Origin: Chelonoidis abingdonii
Taxonomy: Eukaryota > Chordata > Testudines > Testudinidae
NCBI RefSeq assembly: GCF_003597395.2
Contig: NC_133777.1
Span: 11,120,228 to 11,184,227, forward strand
Direction of reading: 5' to 3'
DNA: 64,000 bases
Every line of letters starts with the position of its first letter. The stretch's first letter is position 1. The notes beneath the pieces were generated by a model that saw only the letters and a program-made list of their open reading frames with translations, ran no database searches and was not told where the DNA came from. The translations under genes were made by a program, and so were the position numbers. This document shows positions 10,050 to 20,920 of the stretch, piece by piece.

Positions 10050-10649
10050 CATAGACTTTAAGGCCAGAAGAGACCATTAGGCTAATCTGGTCTGACCTCC
10101 TTCACATTGTAGGCCAAAGAACACCCCCCCACATCCGTGTAATAGACCCATAACCTCTGGCTGAGTTACTGAAGTCCTCAAATCATGATTTAAAGACCTT
10201 GTTACAGAGAATCCATCATTTACATTAGGTTAAGTCTGAAAGTGACCCATGCCTCATGCTGCAGAGCAAGGTGAAAAACATCCAGGGTCTCTGCCAATCT
10301 GACCCAGGAAGAAATTCCTTCCTGACTCCAAATAGAGTGGTCAGTTGGACCCGGAGCATTTTGGCAATACCCAACAGCTAGACATGCTTGGGAAAGAATT
10401 CTCTCCAGTAATTCAGAGCCCTCCTCATCTAGTGTCCCATCACTGGCCATTGGAGGTATTTGCTAATAGCAGTTGCAGATTGGTTATATGCCATTGTCAT
10501 ACCATCCCCTCCATAAATTTATCAAGCTCAGTTTTGAAGCCAGTTGGGTTTTTTGCCCCCACTTCACCCCTTGGAAGGCTGTTCCAGGACTTCACTCCTC
10601 TGATGGTTAGAAACCTTTGTCTAATTTCAAGCCTAAACTACTGCTTCTA
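10050..10649 (-). mobile_element. CR1 LINE 3' end
   Basis: Read on the minus strand it encodes the end of CR1 ORF2 with frame breaks (a FRLEIRQRFL-like stretch, then SWNSLPRGEVGAKNPTGF) and continues into the long 3' region with GAATTCTTTCCCAAGCATG, GGAAGGAATTTCTTCCTGGG and the final TCTGGCCTTAAAGTCTATGA. It is the same subfamily as 46298-46742, which lies in the opposite orientation. The 76-codon frame at 10220-10450 is part of this 3' region and not a separate gene. Confidence 0.85.
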
Positions 10650-11900
10650 GTAGCAATGAGCTGCTGGTTGTGACTTCTCTGATCTCTGTGTTGGTAATGA
10701 AGATTTTCCAACCAGTGCCCAAAATCTTGTGTAGGCACTGTATTTTTTAAGGTATCTGGTTTTCTGTCTGACATCTTGGTAGATCTCCAGGTTTTGCAGC
10801 TGTATGTTAGCATTGAGCTTTAGTTTGCATTGAAAATTCTCAGGTTTGTTCTGGTGCTTTATATATATGATTTCCATAGATTAAGTTAGTACATGCTATG
10901 GGTGGCTTTCCAATCTTTGATGTCACTTCTTTTTTAAGATCTCTGTTGGCCAATATGGTGCTGCCCAGGTAGATGAACTGCTCTACTTTCTTGATATTTT
11001 TGCCTTCTAATGTGATGGTTACTGTTTGATATCTGGATTTCAAGGATGCTTGTTTTAGCATAACTAATTTTGAGCTCTGCTTGACCTGCAGTTGTTGCCA
11101 GGTTGTCTGTGTTCGGGTTTTTTGTATTTTTTGGGAGGTGCTGCTCAGTAGTGGAATACCATCAATAAAGTTTAGGTCTTCTAAGCTTTTACCGTCTGCC
11201 CATTCTATGCCAGTGTTCGTGTTGCTAATATACTTTATCAAGTCTGTGGAAATGTCAAACAACAATGGGGATAAATTGCAGCCATGTTTCACACCTGAAC
11301 CACTCCGCTGTCTGGTTTTTCACCTTTACAGAGCACTTCATATCTCTATTCATGGTATTCATGACAACTTTGGCTGGGATTCCATAGGACTGAAGAATAT
11401 TCCACAGTATGTGTCTGTGCAGGCTGTCAAATGCCTTTTAAAAATTGAAGATGAGTGGAGCTTGCCATTCTACACGTTTTTCTATTGTGGTCCTTATTGT
11501 GAATATCTGATCTACACAGGATCTCTTAGTCCTGAATGCAACCCATTCTTCTCTAAGCTTTGCATCCACTGCCTCTTTCATCCTGTGTAATATCAAGCTG
11601 CAGAAAGCTTTCCTTACAACAGAGAGTAGTGTAACTCCATCTAGTTGTTACGGGCAGTAAGATCACTCTTTTGGGGTATTCTGACAATGAGTCCATGTTT
11701 CCACTAGTCAGGAGGGGTGTCTTTTTCCTAAACTTCGTTAAACAGTTCTGCCAGTTTCATTAGGATGATGGTCTAAAGTGCTTTTAGGATTTCTGTGTGA
11801 TTTGGTCATCTCCCACCACTTTGCTTTTACTTTCTTGATTGCAGCCTGTACCTTGAGTGTTAAGTTATTTTCCTTGAAATGGTCTAAAAGCTGTAATGAA
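10650..11900 (-). pseudogene. Decayed non-LTR retrotransposon reverse transcriptase
   Basis: Minus-strand conceptual translation gives an ordered series of reverse-transcriptase blocks: LDGVTLLSV (for the usual RGITLLS), REEWVAFRTKRSCVDQIFT (for EQAGFR..RSC.DQIF), KAFDSLHRHILWNIL, KHGCNLSPLLFDI (for RQGC.LSPLLF), LEDLNFIDGIPLL (for LEDL.FADDIALL), VEQFIYLGSTI, then a broken C-terminal part to about 10650. The catalytic Asp pair is damaged (I-D-G for A-D-D), an in-frame stop precedes KAFDS, and frameshifts split the ends, so it cannot be active. The block spacing fits RTE-type or related LINEs; the clade is not certain. The longest surviving frame is 10840-11292. It abuts the CR1 end at 10650. 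Confidence 0.8.
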
Positions 11901-12412
11901 GGCAGTGTTTAAAGCACTCTCTGGGGAAGAGGGGGTTCTGTTGGCTGGTGGGACAAGAAGAGATTGACTTACATTTGAGCTCTATGTGGCTCTGTGGAGG
12001 TTCTGTCTGTCAGTCATTATGGTGAGCTGCCTAATACCAGACTCGCATCTTATATGTGAGTTCGTGAGAGGTGCATGCAGGGTCCTGAAGAGGCAAATGT
12101 TGCTCTGGAGACCATAGCTTGAATATAAGATCCCTGAAATCTTGTCATGAGAGGAGATTTTATGAGTGGAAGAAGGAAGATGATGTGACCGAAAGTTCAG
12201 GCCATTTGAAGGAAGACAGAAGAAAGTGAGGAGGGCATTGTTAGGGCCTAGAGTTAGAATTTTGATTTTATGCTGTAGTATGGGTGGGCATAAATTGATG
12301 TCTGTGTCTCACCGTTTAACCCTTTAGTGGTGGTTAATTTTCTGTCGACTAGGTCAGTAAGACTGACTGAAGTAGCGGTTACCATCACACTGTTTGATAA
12401 GAGAGAGTGACT
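11901..12412. other. Unassigned DNA
   Basis: It may hold further decayed LINE sequence upstream of the reverse transcriptase on the minus strand, but no motif was recognised. Confidence 0.35.
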
Positions 12413-12511
12413 CCATGCATCTGAAGAAATGGGTTTTTTACCCAAGAAAGCTTATGCCCAAATAAATCCGTTAATCTTTAAGGTGCCACCAGACTCCTCG
12501 TTGTTTTTATG
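12413..12511 (+). mobile_element. Penelope-type 3' end fragment
   Basis: It carries the recurrent series GCATCTGAAGAAATGGG, AGAAAGCTTATGCCCAAATA and GGTGCCACCAGACTCCTCG, as in the palindrome at 7339-7536. Confidence 0.75.
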
Positions 12512-13224
12512 AGAGAGAGTGGAGACCCTGGTATGCTGCTGATTTAGCAGAATCTCCTGGGGATAATGTATTCAAAATGGGTAACCCTCTACTGGACTAC
12601 TTTAAAATCTTTCCTTTTGAAGAATGATTTGTAATAGGTACTTTGCTATCTAATTTGTATTTTAAAAAGTTTAATTATAGAGTGAAGCGTTAATTGACTT
12701 TTCTTCACCTCCTGGATCTGGTGATTTCTCAGAGTCCATTAGTGGAACATGGTGTTCAGTAAATGTGGAAACTGAACAGGCCCTTTCACCTCAGAAAAGT
12801 AAGTTCCCTTCAGAAGAAGGTTGAACAGTGTGTCTTGTATCGCAATGCTTACGTTTTCTGAGATACAGTAGCGGTGATCTTTTTGGCTTTGTGGTCCACT
12901 GATTCAATCATTTTCCAGAAGCCTAAACTTGCAGACTAATTTGCCAGAAGAGATTGGAACCTCCAGGATAAAGTATTTTGACATGAGGAAGTATAGTGAA
13001 CTTTGCAGTCACCATTTCCTCTGGCTACAGGATCCTGCAAATGATTCTGCTCAATGTTGCTGGGAGTGAAGTTTGCTTGTTAGTGTAATGAGCCTCTCAA
13101 CACAAGTCTGAGTCCCAGATCGGAGAATCTTTTAGAATTGTCAGGAATTCCATCACGGTAGCGCACTGGATATTTCTGTGCAGATTTTCCAAACCCTACC
13201 ATAGGGGTTTTTTGATTACGTGGA
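12512..13224. other. Unassigned DNA
   Basis: No gene or repeat recognised. Confidence 0.4.
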
Positions 13225-13350
13225 CAAATCCTTTCACCTGTGCATACTTCAGTTGCCTCATCTATGAAACCTCCCTCACCAAGATGTGAGCTCATTACAT
13301 AAAGTGTTTTGACATCCTGCAGATGGAAGGTGCTGCAGAAATGCCAGGGT
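13225..13350 (+). repeat. MIR-like SINE body and tail
   Basis: It contains TTCACCTGTGCATACTTCAG, GCCTCATCTATGAAACC, AAAGTGTTTTGACATCC and GATGGAAGGTGCTGCAGAAA, matching the core and tail of old tRNA-derived SINEs. Diverged. Confidence 0.55.
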
Positions 13351-14620
13351 AAGTGCATTTTGGAGGTGGGTGAAGAATCCTGTATCCCTTAACTCCAGAG
13401 GGTATTTGTGAATCTTAACTAGTATTTGAAAATATTTGTCTGAAAAATGCTATATAAGTACAAAGTATTGTTCATCTAACTGAACGAGCAACCACTGGAG
13501 CCTGAAATCCTCTTGAGAATATTAATTTTCATGAGAAATTTTTGGAGTGAGGCTGGCTCCTTTGGTACTGATACTTTATTATTCCTTCTGGCTGCCTCAG
13601 ATAGGTGCCATGCAAGTTGAAGTTGGTATTTTCATGTGTGTTCTTTTGGTCTGAGTGAGCAGGCGAGCTTAGCAGCCCCTTATTGAGCACCATATACTTT
13701 GACTAGTGACCAGACAAACGCTGAAATAAACTAAGCTGCTCACTGAGATGAGGCTATCTAGAGATAAAGGGAGAATGCTGCTTTTACTGTGGCAGGCAAA
13801 CCTGGCAAGCTGATTGAAACTTAATGTATGTATGGCACCCTCCCCTTTACAGAAAGAGTGTGAGGGAGGGACATGTCCCTATTATTATGACATTATTTGT
13901 ATTCCTGCCTTAGTCATGCACCAGGACCCCACTGTGCTTGGCGATATACTCCATCAACAAGAGTAGCCAACATTGCCAACCTCAAGAAATCAAAAATCCT
14001 GTCAGGCTCCAAAAAATTAACTTAAAAATATTGCTGGTTCTTTTTATTTGCTTTCTGTGTTTTAAGTCTTTAGGTTCACACTTGGGTCACATTTTCAAGC
14101 ATTTTTCTGCAACCGTAAGGGTTAGAAACTCTTTTTTGAAATGAAAGTTGATATTTTCATGTCATCAGCTGCCTCTAGGAGCTGGGGCTATAGGAAAAAC
14201 ACCAAATTTTGCAAGACTTATAATAAAACCACAAGCATTCACAACAAAGCTAGGTACAGTACACATTCGCAAAATGGGCAATCTGCATATTTTTAGCACT
14301 CTGGGCCACTTCTGTGAGAGCTTATCTGAGTGGAATGGTTATTAAAGTTCTTAATCTTCTCTTTGAATCAGGACTTTCCTGTTTGAATAGGGGATGGAAG
14401 TGTGATGAAACCATTTCTAAGTGCCTCTTTAATTAGGGGAGAGTTTTCTCTCTAGCCTTTTGCAAAAATTGGAGCATACATTTAAATCTGAAGACATTGC
14501 TGACTTCCAGGACAAAATTCAGTAACTTCCCTTCTGGAGTGACAGGTTTTGGATTATTTGGGGGATTTGAACTCTAAGTTAGCCAGGAACAGGAAATCTG
14601 GAGGGGTTACTGTATGTATT
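13351..14620. other. Unassigned DNA
   Basis: Around 13448-13470 GCTATATAAGTACAAAGTA resembles another SINE tail. Nothing else was recognised. Confidence 0.4.
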
Positions 14621-15600
14621 AAAAAGCGACAGAGTCCTGTGGTACCGTATAGACTAACAGACGTATTGGAGCATAAGCTCTCGTGGGGAATGCCCACTTC
14701 GTAGGATGCATGTAGTGGAAATTTCCAGAGGCAAGTATAAATATACAGGCAAGAATCAGTCTAGAAATAACTAGGTTAGTTCAGTCAGGGAGGATAGGGC
14801 CCTCTTCTAGCAGTTGAGGTGTGAACACCAAGGGAGGAGGGAACTGCTTTTGTAGTTGGCTAGCCATTCACAGTCTTTGTTTAATCCTGAGTTGATGGTG
14901 TCAAATTTGCAAATGAACTGAAGTTCAGCAGTTTCTCTTTGAAGTCTGGTCCTGAAATTTATTTGCTGCAGGATGGCTACCTTTAAATCTGCTCTTGTGT
15001 GTCCAGGGAGATTGAATTGTTCTCCTACAGGTTTTTGTATATTGCCATTCCTAATATCTGATTTGTGTCCATTTATCCTTTTACGTAGGTACTGTCCAGT
15101 TTGGCCGATGTACATAGCAGAAGGGCATTGCTTGGCAGATGATGGTGTATATTACATTGGTGGACGTGCAGGTGAATGAACTGGTGATGCTGTGTCTGAT
15201 CTGGTTCGGTCCTGTGATGGTGTCGCTGGTGTAGCTATGTGGGCAGAGTTGGCATCAAGGTTTGTTGCATGGATTGGTTCCTGAGTTAGAGTTACTATGG
15301 TGTGGTGTGTGGTTGCTGGTGAGAATATGCTTATGGTTGGCAGATTGTCTGTGGGCAAGGACTGTCCTGCCTCCCAAGGGCTGTGAAAGTGAGGGATTGT
15401 TATCCAGGGTGGGTCGTAGATCACTGATGATGCGTTGGAGAGGTTTTATAGAAGAGAACCTTATAAAAACAAATCTGAAGAAAAGTGACAGTGTCCCTAA
15501 TCCGAGGATCAACCCAGCCCTCAGAGACTTGCCTTTCCTCAAGCATTCTTCCCCTTCTTTCTCTAGCAGTACCTCCTTACAACCTTTGCCCTGAACAGTA
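14621..15600 (-). mobile_element. Penelope-like element (PLE), 3' part
   Basis: On the minus strand the element runs from about 15600 through a broken endonuclease-bearing frame to the recurrent 3' end (CGAGAGCTTATGCTCCAATA, GTCTGTTAGTCTATACGG, ACCACAGGACTCTG) at about 14621. The upstream frame at 15255-15542 includes LRPTLDNNPSL and LAHRQSANHKHILTS, resembling the linker after the PLE reverse transcriptase, followed by a frameshift. The reverse-transcriptase domain itself is missing, so this is a truncated copy. Confidence 0.85.
14807..15115 (-). pseudogene. GIY-YIG endonuclease domain of the PLE
   Basis: The frame opens with YIGQTGQYLRKRINGH, the YIG half of the GIY-YIG motif with the following conserved Arg, then KPVGEQFNLPGH, which supplies the conserved Glu and Asn region, and an LQRETAELQFICKFDT block typical of PLE C-termini. 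In the family this domain nicks DNA to prime reverse transcription. The first half (the GIY strand) lies in another frame upstream, so the domain is split by a frameshift and the copy is dead. The 102 codons end at a natural stop 15 codons after DCEWLANYKSSS. Confidence 0.85.
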
Positions 15601-17149
15601 ATACCTGTGAAAGGGGAGGGGAAGCTGGAGGTAACCCCTTGTGGCTAGATTCCAGGTAGTGCCGCTACACCCTTATGCAATAGATGTCATAGGAAGCTCT
15701 GTAGGGGGTGACTATTCATTATTTCACTACTCAGTTACAGAGATCAGGAGTTACTTAAATTTACCTTAGTCTCCTTTAATTTCTGCTCTTACTTTGAACA
15801 TTCATTATCTTTAACTTTTTGTTTTTTTTCCCTTCCTTCATTTCTGTCCTGTCTTGTTTTTCCTTTGTACTAGGTCAGTCTATTGATTTTTGTCCTTTGT
15901 TGTTGTTGTTTTTTTAAGCTCTGTATTAGTCAGCCACTACTTAAAATGATCAGCAACTTCCACAACAACTTTTTTTTTTAAAGTTTCCAGTATCTGATTT
16001 AAAATTACCAGTTTGAACTGACCATTGGTTGACATGTAATGTTCATTTCTCTACTGCATTAGTTAAGTATTTCCCTGACTACAAGAGCAGAAGATTAAAG
16101 AGCTCTGGTTAGTGGATCCATCCTTGTCCTCACTCAGCATGGCCCCCTATATAAATCTCAATCATTGGCTTCCTCTAGCAGCAGGAACAGAGATTCATAT
16201 GATGCTATGGTCATTCAATCGGTATTGGAAGTACTTTAATCTTTTCCATTCCATTCCATAAATGCTTTCTTCCCTGTTCTGAATTGTAGATCTCTGGTGT
16301 CCCCATTGTTATAAGGGTAGGGGAAGAAGAGAGGTCATCCCATCCAGTTAGGTGTTAGTAGTTCAGTGATGATGCACCCTGTTATTCCTAGAGATTCTGA
16401 AGGACATTTTGTACGTGGCCCTAGTGGAGAGGTGCAAATTTGAAACCCTTGAGTGCAGTTGGGGAAAATGAAGTATAGGATGGAAGACAGAGAAAAATCT
16501 GGATATTGGCTGGTTACCAATTGTGGTGATCTTGCTAAAACAAGGAAAGCTTTTATTCAGCAATTCATTTATTTTTACTTCTGATGCAACAGAAATCAAC
16601 GCTGGCTGTTGGCGGCCGCCTGCAGTTTTGTGTTCTGCTGACTGCTGAACAGTTGCAGAGCCCTACATCCCTTCATGAAAAGTGATTGTTTGACCTCTGC
16701 AGCCTCTTCACACATCTCATACAACAACAGCAACTGGCTACTTGACAGACAAGTGAAGGTACGGTCACCTCTGATAGAAAGAGGTACCGCGTATGACTTG
16801 AGGGTTGGGGCAGAAATCTAGGCTGAGGATACTTAATCTTTTTTTTGTTTCGCTTCATAGCAGCCACACAATAATGTAACAGAAGCATCTGCTTGGTTGC
16901 TTTATTTTGCTCTATTTGCTGTATTGACGTGAGTTAATAGGGCAGAAGCAGAAGACAGGCTGGGCTCAAAGCAGAGAGATTTTATGACAAAAGGGATTGT
17001 AAAATAAGAATTACAGTACAAAGGGTGAGTACAGAAGGGAGCTAATGGCTGGCCAGACCACACGGTGGGCCTGCAGTAGAGAGAATCCGAGAGCCTTAAA
17101 CTCCTTTTTGAATGAAATATTTTTTCTTCGTTTTCAGCAAATTAACATA
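15601..17149. other. Unassigned DNA
   Basis: T-rich runs (15820-15980) and no gene. A perfect 10-bp palindrome GGCGGCCGCC lies at about 16611 in otherwise AT-rich DNA. Confidence 0.4.
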
Positions 17150-17325
17150 TGTTACAGAATCATAAAATGTCAGAGTTAGAAGGGACCTCAGGAGGTCATC
17201 TAGTCCAGCCCCCTGCTCAAAGCAGGACCAATCCCCAGACCCCTAAATGGCCCCCTCAAGGATTGAATTTGCAACCCTGGGTTGTAAGGCCAATGCTCAA
17301 ACCACTGAGCTATCCCTCCCAGCTG
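17150..17325 (-). mobile_element. tRNA-derived SINE with CR1-like tail
   Basis: On the minus strand it starts with GGATAGCTCAGTGGTTTGAG, a good tRNA head with A box, followed by a B-box region (GGGTTGCAAATTCAATCC), then the linker to CTGCTTTGAGCAGGGGGCTG and a CR1-type 3' end (GACCTCCTGAGGTCCC...CATTTTATGATTCTG). The tail suggests mobilisation by CR1 machinery. It is not a functional tRNA gene, because no acceptor stem closes after the B box. Confidence 0.85.
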
Positions 17326-18121
17326 TTCCTGCCATCATCTCTTCCCTGTGGTGTTGATGATCCTCTTTACTGCTTATATGGAAATTGAGGTTTAGGCTAG
17401 ACCTGTTTAACAACTCCCCCTGACATGCCTGGTTTAAACACACTTCAATCATAATTTTAGCTTACATCCATAACTCTTAACACCCACCACGTATATACAC
17501 TGTGCAAGAATATTAACGATCAGAGAGTTATTAGTTTCCAAATGATATTTCACATCATTTTTTTTACAAACATTATTACAGTAGTATGTATGGTGTGAAA
17601 GTAGTGGTGCTTAGTGTCAAAAGATTGTGGTCCTTTTTAGTATTTGTCACAAAACTATCTTCATATTGCTCTTTTATGAGTCATTGTTTGATAGATGGAT
17701 CATTTTATTAAAGCAGAGAGCCTCCATTTTTAATGACTTTAGGCCCACATACTCCCTTGATTTGGCACTATACAGTATGTTAAAAAAATGGAAATGGGTG
17801 TTTTAAACATGATCTCTAAACCTACAGATAATTAGAAGTTGAAAGCAGGACAAATTCTGATTAACAGTGTATTAAGCTCCAAAATCATTTAGAAGGTTGT
17901 CCAATTGGCCAATTGAGCTTGTGATACACGCAGATAAGAGGATTTGGGGAAGTTCTTGTGTTCAGTTGTTAAAACATCATCCCAGTGTGCAGCAGTGGTC
18001 TGAAAGTCCAGTGAAATATTTGGTTGCATTAGCAAATAGTTTGAACATCAAACAAGTTAATAGTGTTACTGTACAAGGCATTGTTGGATCCTCATTTAGA
18101 ATGGCAGTGAATTTTAAAAAG
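17326..18121. other. Unassigned AT-rich DNA
   Basis: No repeat or gene recognised. Confidence 0.4.
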
Positions 18122-18129
18122 GATATTGA

Positions 18130-18268
18130 CAGGGCTTAAAGTCAGCTGGAGGCAGAGCTGAGCTCTGGTAAATATTTTTAAACTCACGGGAGCCCTGGCA
18201 CTGCTCTACAGGGCTGAAGACCCAAGCTCTGGGGCTCCAGGAAATACTCGGGGAGAATTTAAGCCCTG
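18130..18268. mobile_element. hAT MITE, 139 bp, perfect 8-bp duplication
   Basis: Termini CAGGGCTTAAA and (inverted) CAGGGCTTAAATTC. Both sides carry GATATTGA (18122-18129 and 18269-18276), identical over 8 bp. No coding content. Confidence 0.92.
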
Positions 18269-18426
18269 GATATTGATATTGCCTTAGGCAGAGAGTAGCC
18301 TTGAATAACACATTAGAGCAAGTGTAAAGAACCCAAGTTGTTAGAAAGTTGGTCTGCTGCTCATTGAAAAATGGATGAAAGGAGACATATGATATCTTTT
18401 TAATTATGAAGAGAATGAGTTTAGAT

Positions 18427-19207
18427 CAGACATGGACAGACTGCAGCCTGTGGGCCCGTCCTGCCCAGCCCCTGAGCTCCCAGCTGGGAGCCTAGTCCCT
18501 GGCCCTTCCCCTGCTGTCCCCCCTCTCCCGCAGCCACGTCACCATGTGGGCTGAGCTTTGGCCTGCTGCTCCTGCTGGGCAGCGTGGGGAGTGCAGCTGG
18601 CTCTGGCTGGGTGTCGCGGTTGCGAGCTGCTGCTGGTAAGGGGGCGGGGAGCGGGGGGGTCCTGGGGGATAGTCAGGGAGGAGGGGGTGGTTGGATGGGG
18701 TGGTGGTCAGGGAACGGGAAACTGGGAGGGTTGGGAGTGGGAGTTCCGGGAAGCCTGTCATGAGGCGGGAACATGGATAGGGGTTGGGAGGGCAGTCAGG
18801 GGACAGGGAGTGTGGGGGGGTTGGATAAGGGGGTGGGATCCTAGGGGGCAGTTGGGATGTGGCATCCCGAGAGGGGGTGGTCAGGGGACAAGGAGCAGAG
18901 GGTGGTTGGATAGGGGGTGGGAATCCCGGGGGGAGGGGGTAGCTGTCAGGGGTAGGGATGTGGATAGGGGACAGGGAGAAGGAGGGTTGGATAGGGGGCA
19001 GGGGTCCCAGGAGGGGGTGGTCAGGGGACATGGAGCGGAGAGGGGGGGTGATGGTTGAGTTGGGGATTCTGAGAGGGGCAGTTAGGGTTGGGAAGTGGGA
19101 GGGGAGGTATAGGGGGTGGGGGCCAGGCTGTTTGGGAGGCACAGCCTTCCCTACCTGGCCCTCCATCCCCGATGTGGCCCTTGGGCCAAAAAGTTTGCCC
19201 ACCCCTG
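18427..19207. mobile_element. Non-autonomous hAT transposon, perfect 8-bp duplication
   Basis: The left end CAGACATGGACAGACTGCAG and the inverted right end CAGGGGTGGGCAAACTTTTT are diverged versions of the same terminus. GTTTAGAT is present at 18419-18426 and 19208-19215, an exact 8-bp duplication. The interior is GC-rich then a G-rich minisatellite. A 236-codon proline-rich minus-strand frame spans the minisatellite and is not a gene. Confidence 0.92.
18640..19130 (+). repeat. G-rich minisatellite inside the hAT element
   Basis: Degenerate tandem units carry GTCAGGGGACA, GGTTGGATAGGGGG and GGGGTGGG. GGGGACA anchors recur near 18797, 18882, 18967 and 19022, so unit length varies from about 55 to 85 bp. 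Many closely spaced G runs of 3-7 on the plus strand give strong G-quadruplex potential. Confidence 0.8.
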
Positions 19208-19226
19208 GTTTAGATTATTTAGATAG

Positions 19227-19665
19227 CATGACAGAGTGCTGGGAATGAGCAAGTGAACCAGCACTCTGGTCACTGTTTAACCAGTTAGGCTTCTGGAAGG
19301 GCCTGATTAAGGAGAGAAGTCATTATCAGATAAGATTGGAGCTGGGAAACTAATGAACTAATTAGCCTATTAACAATGAGACTGGATAAAAGAGGTGGTG
19401 AACCAGGGGTCTCGGTGGGGGAGTGGAGTGAGTGAGAAAGAACAGTAGGGCCCAATAAGAGGGAGTTTAAAGGAGACTTTCCTCACCTCACCTTTGAAAA
19501 AGAGGTAATAAAACTGGAAGATATTGTAACTAAGTGTCTGCACAGTGTTGAAGGTGATGGAGTGAAACACTGTAAATAAGCCGCATGGTGATATCTACAC
19601 AAGAGAAGGTCCCTGGGCGGTCTGTGCGAAGCAGAGAGGATGGGAGCCGTAGGTACCCCATCACA
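19227..19665 (+). mobile_element. Solo LTR, about 439 bp
   Basis: The right end is CCCCATCACA, ending CA; the left end is CATGACAGAGTGC, read as a mutated TGTGACAG. Flanks GATAG (19222-19226) and GATGG (19666-19670) match 4 of 5. A TATA-like GGATAAAAGAG lies at about 19384 and the polyadenylation signal AATAAA at about 19508, in the order expected for U3-R-U5. No internal retroviral region follows, so it is a solo LTR. Assignment rests on architecture. Confidence 0.65.
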
Positions 19666-19670
19666 GATGG

Positions 19671-20603
19671 ATTAGGAATTAAAAACTAGAGTTTCTATTA
19701 ATCATTAGGAAGCTAGGAGTGAATGGGATGTTCAAGCAGCTCTGTTTGATACAAAGGATGATAAATGTGTGGCATAGTTTATGGAGGAAGGAGACTGAAG
19801 CACTGGGTAGGTACAGTGTAAGGGCTATTTATTTGGCCAGGTTTTTGATTAGTTTTCTAACTAGGTTTTGTGGTTTTTGGTAGCAAGTGGTTAGCAGGTG
19901 GTTCTGTTGTATTCAGGTGATTGGTAATTGATTGCTTTTATTGATGTCAGGTTTCTTGGCAATGAGCACAAATATACATTAAAAAAATATAATGAGACCC
20001 TGACTAGTTGAGCTCTCAGAATGCCCCTGCTGTGTCTGTGTGTGTGTGTGGCGGGGAGAGGACAATTTGGGTAGAACTAGAGGGACAGAGAAGTCTCATT
20101 CAGTGAAATGAAGACATGAATATTAAAAGTATGCCTCAGGTTAATAATGTAATGCTCCATAGTTTCTCATGTGAGAGAGAACCCCAGTTGAGAGTCTTTT
20201 GATCTCAGTGATTATGATCATCTCAGGAGAACAGAGAGAGAGCAGCAATAAATGAAGCTTCCTTTTTACACTGCTTCAAATCTCATTTGGTCAGTGGGTG
20301 AAAACTTTTATAGCTATACATACAGTACATGGACCCCTGCTTGGATTATATGGAGATACGATGATAGGACAATGATACAGGTATATATGTAAATGTCTTG
20401 GTGGGTGTGCATTTCACACTGAACTTTAAATGGGGCATAATCTGGCTGGAATAAAGGCTTACTGACAGGTATTGACTTTTTTAAATTGAGTAGTGTCTTA
20501 GGGGAGAGAAGTTTTCAACTTGGAAAACAGCTATTGCTGCTGAAGATTCAGTCTACAGAACTGGCAGAAATGGGTGGACATAATGGATTTCTGCAGACTC
20601 TGA
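19671..20603. other. Unassigned DNA
   Basis: Contains a short TGTGTGTG run near 20036-20050. No gene. Confidence 0.4.
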
Positions 20604-20920
20604 GGGCATGTCTACATTTGCAATTTGAAGCGCAAAAAGTCGTCTTTTTGTGCAAAAAATGCAGGAGCGTCTACGGTTTTTGCGGTGAAACTCAGAAGTT
20701 TCACTGCAAACAGAAAACTACCTCCAGAAGAGGTTAACAGTTCTTACTGGTGATACTGATGCGGTGATGTGCCAGTGAAGACACGTTCTTCTTGTCTACA
20801 CAGATTTTAGCCTTCAAAGGATATCCCACAGTGCCTAGGTGACCACTATGGCCAGCAGCTCTGCTGCTCTGATGCCAGGTAAACAGATGTCCACCCCTCC
20901 CCCTGTAAAGCCCTGGGAAT
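20604..20920 (+). mobile_element. Harbinger-like MITE, right end diverged
   Basis: It starts GGGCATGTCTACATTTGCAA and has an inverted AAAAAGTCG / TCTTTTTG pair just inside, followed by CTATCC-like and CCCACAGTGC blocks related to the 21462 element. The right terminus could not be fixed. Confidence 0.5.

Noticed and set aside
16606..16625. GGCGGCCGCC palindrome as a cloning-linker artefact
   Set aside because: Flanks are continuous genomic-looking AT-rich DNA without vector sequence.
17280..17325. Apparent tRNA gene (A and B boxes)
   Set aside because: Head of a SINE: no closing acceptor stem, and the sequence runs into a CR1-like tail.
18492..19202. 236-codon minus-strand open frame, longest in the window
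   Set aside because: Lies wholly in the hAT element and its G-rich minisatellite; composition explains the lack of stops.
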